A stretch of 9,405 bases of DNA from Phycisphaerales bacterium UBA1845 (GTDB lineage Bacteria; Planctomycetota; Phycisphaerae; UBA1845), in contig DDIR01000091.1 in NCBI GenBank assembly GCA_002338715.1, positions 1 through 9,405 of the forward strand. The letters are read 5' to 3'. The position numbers and the translations under genes were made by a program. Below the pieces are notes generated by a model, which was not told the DNA's origin, did no database searches, and saw nothing but the letters and a program-made list of their open reading frames with translations. Positions 5,397 to 9,405 of this stretch are shown piece after piece; within the stretch, counting starts at the first letter, position 1, and each line of letters starts with the position of its first letter.

Positions 5397-8300
5397 ATGA
5401 TTCGGGGGCTGGAACAGAAATCACATCGCGGTGTGTTGGGGATTGTGGTCGCAACGGTGCTTTTGGGCTCGGCTTTGCCGTGTCTGGCGCAGCCGTTCGT
5501 CAATGGTCAAAACTGGACGAGTGTCGCCGTCGGCGGCGGTTCGCTTCAGTTCAACACCGATGGCGATGCGGCGCTGGAGTCGTATCCGATCATTCCGCAG
5601 GTACTGGCCAACAATGCGGTCAACGTTCAATTCATGCGCAGTCCCGATGCGAGCGTGGTCTATGCGCGGGCATTCGGTAGCGCGCTGACCGGCGTGTGCA
5701 GCCCGACCGACGGTCAGGTTTACATGTTCGCCGTCGTGCAGGACAACGACAGCGGGGGGCATCTCGAAACGATTTACAACGGCGGACTCTGTCTCAACGG
5801 CGGATTGCCCGATCACGAAGGCCTTTACGAAGTACCCGGGCAGAGTCAGCACATCGCGTACTTCGTCGAAGCCAAGAGCACACCGTCATCGACGCGACAG
5901 TTTGTCCATTGGATCGATTTGAATGACACGGACTCGCTCGGTTCGACTGAATTGAACGTGGATGTCGATGGCGTCTTCTTCAAGTTCCAACCGGACGGCG
6001 AGTCGGCGTTTGTGAAGCATGGTCTGCTCGTGCAACCGATGGCGGCGGACTACACGCTGATTGATCTGTGCGCAGCGCCCAGATTGGGACAGGCGATCAC
6101 CAGCAACGTCGGGGGCAGCTTGTTTGGTTTGGGCGTTGGCGATCCGACGATTGAATTGGTTGAAGACCCGCCCGCCAGCGGTTCGTTTCTCGCACGAATC
6201 CTGCATCCAGATATCGGCGCAACCGGACAACTCGACGTACCGTTGACGCCATGCAATGGACCGGTCACGGGTTCATGCTGCGACGGCGGATCATGCAGCG
6301 TCACCGATGCGGCTAGCTGCAGCGGTTCGTTCACGCCGGGAGGCACGTGCAATCCCGACCCGTGCGTCGTGCCCACCGAGGCATGTTGCGGCTTTTCGAC
6401 CTGCTCTGAAGAAACGCCGGCAGACTGTTTGGCGCTCGGGGGCATTTCACAGGGACCGGGCAGCGATTGTGCGTCGGCTGCCTGCTTTGAATCGTGCTGT
6501 TTGGCTGGAAATCCGACGTGCTTTTTTGTCCGCCCGGACATTTGCACCAATGCAAACGGTACACCCGGAGGACCTGGCAGCGATTGCACATCGACCGTCT
6601 GCCCAGCACCGGTGCTCGACATCATCAAGTCGTGCCCGCCCCAGGTGAACGAAGGCGAAACCTACACGTGCACGATCACGTTTGAAAACAGCGGTACCGA
6701 AGACGCCCAAAACGTGACGATCAACGAGACGCTCCCTACCGGCGCAACGTTTATCAGCGCGAGCAACAGTCCCGGAGGTCAACCGGCGACGCTCGTCAAT
6801 GGCACGACGGTCCGGTGGGACATTGGAACGCTCTCACAACAGACGTTCAATCAGCAAGTGACATTCAACCTGAAGGCCAACTGCGGTACATCGCAGATCA
6901 ATAACACGTCCTATCACATCATCAGCTCGCCCGGCGTACCAGTCTTCGGGCCCGCCCAGTCGACTTCGGTCAATACCGGTTCGACGGCACCGATCGATAT
7001 CAGCGTGACGTCGGTTGATGTCAACGGAGGGCAGTTCCGAGAGGGCGACATCGTCGAGCACACGTTCACGCTGACGAACACAGCCGCCGTGATGCGACCC
7101 GACGTGAGACTTCGCGGTGAATTCGGAGGTGACATTGGCACCGGTTTCTTCTCGGATTTCGACAGTGTGGTTGATGCGGCAGGCGGGACCGTCGTTGTCA
7201 GTACGTTCAACGATCGATTCAATTGGAACGGCGACATCGGTCCCAACGCGACGATTAACGTAGTCGTTCGCACCCGTGTCGATGCCTGCGTGAATTCAGC
7301 ATTCAATCGCGAGGTCCTCAATTCGGATCGGCCCATCACGGTGCGCAATGCCTGCAACGTGCTTGTGGGGTCGACGTCAACGCTTGACGAGTTCACGCTG
7401 TTTCGTCCGCTGTCGGTCAACCTGAGTTCGCCGGATCTCGGCCCATCCGTGGTTCGTCCGATTGTTGCTCCAGGATCAGTCGTGCAAGTCGCCCGGGCTG
7501 GCGATCTGCTGCGTTATTACCTGGAGATCACGAACGCAGACAGCGTCGCCTATTCCGGTGTGTTGGTGACCGTTGTTGTTCCAGGCACAATGGTTGTTAA
7601 CGATCCGCCATTTGTCGGACCGCAACCGGTTGGAACATCGTATGATGCGCCGACGCGGACGATTTCGTTTCTGGGAACGGTTCCGGCGAACTCGACGATC
7701 GTGGTGTCGTGGGAAGGGACAATTGATCTTGACGCGTGTTCGGTGCAATACAACGTTCTGGGCGCAACTGGCGTGTGCCCCCAGGGGCTTTCCAATTTCC
7801 GGGGTAATCTGACGGTCTATACGCTTCCGGAATTGCCCGCGAATCCGCACCTGCTCGGTGTCGATAACTTCCAGGGCATTTATACATTTACCCCCGGGGT
7901 TGACACACAATCGCAGGACCTGCTCTGCCTTCACGGCGAAATCTACACCGGCATCGCCCAACGCGACAACGATGAAATCTGGGTCTCCGGGCTGCCATCG
8001 TTTTCGCTGAAACCCGACACCCTTGAGTTGGAGATTTATGCCGGTCAATTCTTTGTCGGCACGTTGGGATTTGCCCAGTCGGCGATCCCCACAGGTATTG
8101 CGTACGATCAAAATGACGACACGGTTATCTTCAGTGGAGCGGGCGTGACCGGCGGACGCGTCGTTCGCTACGACCCGGACACGCGCATCGCGAATCTGAT
8201 TGTCGAAGACCCTGCGATTCAAAACGGTCGCTGCTTCGTCGATCTTGAAGGGCACATCGTCGTTCGCGGCAATAGCGCGCTCTTCCGCATCGATCCTGCC

Positions 8301-8975
8301 GATCCAATGAATTTCCTGCAAACCGATTATTCCACGTTGCCGGAAGATGTACCGCCCTCGGCGACCGCATCATTTACCAGCATTCAGCATGCGTCCCTCG
8401 ATGTGGATGGCGATTATCTCACGATGGTGCAGACGGTTTGGATCGTTGGGCCAACCTTGTTCGAGCGGTATTGGATGGGACGCGTCGAACGCACGACCGG
8501 CGCGTTCTCGATTCTTCTCGACGACATTTCGACGCTCGGTGTCGCCCAGCCGACTGCCCGCACACTCGGAGCGGCTGTCAGTCCCGAAGGCGACTACTTC
8601 TTCGCTCAGCAGACCAACCCGGATGTGCTGTACCGCATGACGCGTGGGTGCGGGGTGTCAGCCGCCTTTGAAGGTTTCGCTCACCTGACCGATGCGCTGA
8701 ACTTCGTGAGCTTCATCGACCTGATTTACAGCGAACCGATCACGTCAGCCGGTCCGTTGCCCACGAGCGTCATGGGCGACTTCGATGGCAACTGCCTCGT
8801 CGAGTTAGCCGACCACGCCTCGTTCGTCGATTGCTGCGACGGTCCCGATCAACCGCCGGCCCCGACACCGCCCATCGATCCACAACAATGTCTCGACGCG
8901 TTTGATTTTGACAGCAGCGGGACGATCGACCTGCGCGACTGGCAAAGTCTGAGCAAACTGATTGCTGCTCCATAG
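5397..8975 (+). CDS. Large exported protein: Cys-rich repeats, DUF11-like domains, dockerin-like end
   Basis: A 1192-residue secreted or surface protein; no enzyme signature was seen. Numbered from ATG 5397, residues 1-31 are a Sec signal peptide (basic start, hydrophobic VLGIVVATVLLGSAL core, likely cut after CLA). Residues 32-290 are an unrecognised beta-rich domain. Residues 292-402 hold three six-cysteine repeats. Residues ~405-525 are a clear DUF11-type domain (FENSGTEDAQNVTINETLPTG, then WDIGTL). Residues ~532-660 and ~673-790 look like two further, diverged copies. Residues ~824-1110 could be a beta-propeller (repeated GIA/IWVSG and FRIDPAD-like strands), but this is uncertain. Residues ~1125-1189 are dockerin-like with two EF-hand-type calcium loops. 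No sortase, PEP-CTERM or other C-terminal sorting signal is visible. The gene is divergent from the sigma factor gene and ends before a strong hairpin. A role in the cell envelope or extracellular matrix is plausible; the exact function is unknown. Confidence 0.9.
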   Translation: MIRGLEQKSHRGVLGIVVATVLLGSALPCLAQPFVNGQNWTSVAVGGGSLQFNTDGDAALESYPIIPQVLANNAVNVQFMRSPDASVVYARAFGSALTGVCSPTDGQVYMFAVVQDNDSGGHLETIYNGGLCLNGGLPDHEGLYEVPGQSQHIAYFVEAKSTPSSTRQFVHWIDLNDTDSLGSTELNVDVDGVFFKFQPDGESAFVKHGLLVQPMAADYTLIDLCAAPRLGQAITSNVGGSLFGLGVGDPTIELVEDPPASGSFLARILHPDIGATGQLDVPLTPCNGPVTGSCCDGGSCSVTDAASCSGSFTPGGTCNPDPCVVPTEACCGFSTCSEETPADCLALGGISQGPGSDCASAACFESCCLAGNPTCFFVRPDICTNANGTPGGPGSDCTSTVCPAPVLDIIKSCPPQVNEGETYTCTITFENSGTEDAQNVTINETLPTGATFISASNSPGGQPATLVNGTTVRWDIGTLSQQTFNQQVTFNLKANCGTSQINNTSYHIISSPGVPVFGPAQSTSVNTGSTAPIDISVTSVDVNGGQFREGDIVEHTFTLTNTAAVMRPDVRLRGEFGGDIGTGFFSDFDSVVDAAGGTVVVSTFNDRFNWNGDIGPNATINVVVRTRVDACVNSAFNREVLNSDRPITVRNACNVLVGSTSTLDEFTLFRPLSVNLSSPDLGPSVVRPIVAPGSVVQVARAGDLLRYYLEITNADSVAYSGVLVTVVVPGTMVVNDPPFVGPQPVGTSYDAPTRTISFLGTVPANSTIVVSWEGTIDLDACSVQYNVLGATGVCPQGLSNFRGNLTVYTLPELPANPHLLGVDNFQGIYTFTPGVDTQSQDLLCLHGEIYTGIAQRDNDEIWVSGLPSFSLKPDTLELEIYAGQFFVGTLGFAQSAIPTGIAYDQNDDTVIFSGAGVTGGRVVRYDPDTRIANLIVEDPAIQNGRCFVDLEGHIVVRGNSALFRIDPADPMNFLQTDYSTLPEDVPPSATASFTSIQHASLDVDGDYLTMVQTVWIVGPTLFERYWMGRVERTTGAFSILLDDISTLGVAQPTARTLGAAVSPEGDYFFAQQTNPDVLYRMTRGCGVSAAFEGFAHLTDALNFVSFIDLIYSEPITSAGPLPTSVMGDFDGNCLVELADHASFVDCCDGPDQPPAPTPPIDPQQCLDAFDFDSSGTIDLRDWQSLSKLIAAP
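6270..6602 (+). repeat. Three tandem six-cysteine repeats in the exported protein
   Basis: Three units of about 32-38 residues share the pattern CC-x4/6-C-x7-C-x9/13-C-x4-C. Cysteines (numbered from ATG 5397) are 294, 295, 300, 308, 318, 323; 330, 331, 336, 344, 358, 363; and 367, 368, 375, 383, 397, 402. Units 2 and 3 also share GG(P)GPGSDC before the fifth cysteine and a near-identical DNA stretch around GGCAGCGATTG. Similar CC...C...C...GG...C...C units are familiar from secreted planctomycete proteins. Three intra-unit disulfides are likely after export. Confidence 0.8.
8769..8963 (+). other. Dockerin-like C-terminal module with two calcium loops
   Basis: Numbered from ATG 5397, loop 1 has D1128, D1130, N1132 and D1139 (GDFDGNC...ELAD). 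Loop 2 has D1170, D1172, S1174, D1178 and D1181 (DFDSSGTIDLRD). Both fit the DxDx(N/S)...D EF-hand spacing of type I dockerins. The loops are separated by a Cys/Pro-rich stretch (DCCDGPDQPPAPTPP), which is longer and stranger than in cellulosomal dockerins. Such modules are frequent at the ends of planctomycete exported proteins, where no cohesin partner is established. Confidence 0.75.
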
Positions 8976-9202
8976 TTGCACAGACGACTGACCGCGAAGT
9001 TTGGAGACGTAACCTGCGGCGGCACCATTCAAGCCGGGGGGGCTCGGTGCCGCCGCACTTTAAGCAAGGTTGTTCTATGATCGCAAACAAGGCGATGAGA
9101 ACAATTACCGGATTTAGACTTTGCTTAAGTCTGGCGTCAACAACACTGGGCATTGAATTCAATCTTGTCGATCCGGCGATTGAAGAGCAAAGGACGCGTC
9201 GT
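8976..9202. other. Downstream intergenic stretch without a recognised gene
   Basis: Apart from the hairpin at 9015-9057, nothing certain is seen. An ATG at 9077 with AAGG seven bases upstream opens a 59-codon frame to 9256. Its sequence is not recognisable in its first half, and its last part runs into the RHS-like remnant, so I do not call it a gene. Confidence 0.4.
9015..9057 (+). terminator. GC-rich hairpin after the exported-protein gene
   Basis: TGCGGCGGCACC (9015-9026) pairs perfectly with GGTGCCGCCGCA (9046-9057), a 12-bp stem starting 39 bp past the stop codon. The 19-nt loop can itself form a 4-bp stem (AGCC 9032-9035 with GGCT 9041-9044) around GGGGG. Only CTTTAA follows, so the U-tract is weak. 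It may act as an intrinsic terminator or as a 3' end stabiliser. Confidence 0.6.
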
Positions 9203-9366
9203 CGACGGATGGGCCGGTTGCATGCGCGATTAGATCGGTGGGGCGGCGGATGGTGAAAACCGTCTCGAATTCCGGTGACCTCGACGGCGTGATGGAGTAT
9301 GATCACAACAGCAATCAGATCATCGAGACGCGAGACGGCAGCGGGAACCTGGAGACGCAGGTGTAC
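9203..9366 (+). pseudogene. Frameshifted remnant of an RHS/YD-repeat protein gene
   Basis: In one frame, 9206-9243 reads RMGRLHARLDRWG. In the next frame, 9244-9366 reads RRMVKTVSNSGDLDG followed by EYDHNSNQ, IIETRDGSGNL and ETQVY. Joined, these give the DRWGRRxVKTVSNSGDLDG...YD...N(Q)...ETRDGSGN pattern I associate with RHS/YD-repeat proteins of planctomycetes. The join needs one missing base near 9242. The resemblance stops at ETQVY, just before an A-rich motif. There is no upstream RHS body, only a short internal piece, so this is a decayed fragment and not an expressed gene. An alternative is a short real reading frame from ATG 9250 that runs off the window. The family call is from memory of the motif, not from a search. 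Confidence 0.5.
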
Positions 9367-9378
9367 CCGAAGATGCAG

Positions 9379-9396
9379 AAAAAAGGTGACTGTCCC
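9379..9396. other. A-run plus GGTGACTGTCCC motif, possible element end
   Basis: AAAAAAGGTGACTGTCCC sits at the window edge, 12 bp after the RHS resemblance ends. I associate GGTGACTGTCCC-type strings with a dispersed sequence found near Y1/REP-type transposase genes in several phyla. The partner copy or transposase would lie beyond the window, so this is only a pointer. Confidence 0.25.
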
Positions 9397-9405
9397 GAAC
9401 GCCAT

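Noticed and set aside
7476..8321. 281-codon minus-strand frame inside the exported-protein gene
   Set aside because: It is antisense to a continuous 1192-codon gene with signal peptide and recognisable domains. Its Arg/Asp-rich product looks like a codon-bias shadow.
8770..9405. 211-codon minus-strand frame entering from the right edge
   Set aside because: It runs through the dockerin-like module, the hairpin and the RHS remnant in antisense, is Arg-rich, and shows no conserved motif. A true gene end cannot be excluded only for its first residues at the window edge.
1..9405. CRISPR array, tRNA, rRNA or riboswitch
   Set aside because: No regularly spaced direct repeats of CRISPR type, no cloverleaf with a CCA-type end, no rRNA-like conserved stretch and no known riboswitch core were seen on either strand by eye.

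Overview
The window looks like chromosomal DNA from a planctomycete or a close relative. It is moderately GC-rich. It carries three things typical of that group: an ECF sigma factor next to a Ser/Thr kinase with a long TPR tail, a large secreted protein with cysteine-rich repeats, DUF11-like domains and a dockerin-like C-terminus, and a fragment of an RHS/YD-repeat gene. This assignment rests on recognised protein styles, not on a marker gene.

Layout. Positions 19-1689 (minus strand) hold an ammonium transporter gene (amt) followed 36 bp later by a P-II signalling protein gene. Together they form a nitrogen-uptake operon transcribed away from an AT-rich control region at about 1730-1880. Positions 1902-5095 (minus strand) hold a second unit: an ECF sigma factor, then 68 bp, then an 851-residue membrane-anchored Ser/Thr kinase whose C-terminal half is eight TPR-like repeats in exact 42-residue register. 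No anti-sigma gene is present. The sigma factor lacks the usual acidic patch of region 2.2 and has a Q-P-T-A segment there, so control by phosphorylation from the neighbouring kinase is a reasonable hypothesis. Positions 5096-5396 form a divergent intergenic region with an ECF-style promoter candidate (GGAAC, 16 bp, GTC) pointing at the next gene. Positions 5397-8975 (plus strand) hold a 1192-residue exported multidomain protein. A strong GC-rich hairpin follows it. The last ~200 bases hold what looks like a frameshifted RHS remnant that stops just before an A-run plus GGTGACTGTCCC motif at the window edge.

How the genes may work together. The amt and P-II products should form the classical Amt/P-II gating pair, but this P-II lacks the uridylylation tyrosine (Ile at 51) and has Glu at the metal/2-oxoglutarate residue 39, so its signal input may differ from the enterobacterial model. 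The sigma/kinase pair may sense a cell-surface or protein-protein signal. It could control the divergent exported protein, but that link rests only on gene position and one promoter-like match.
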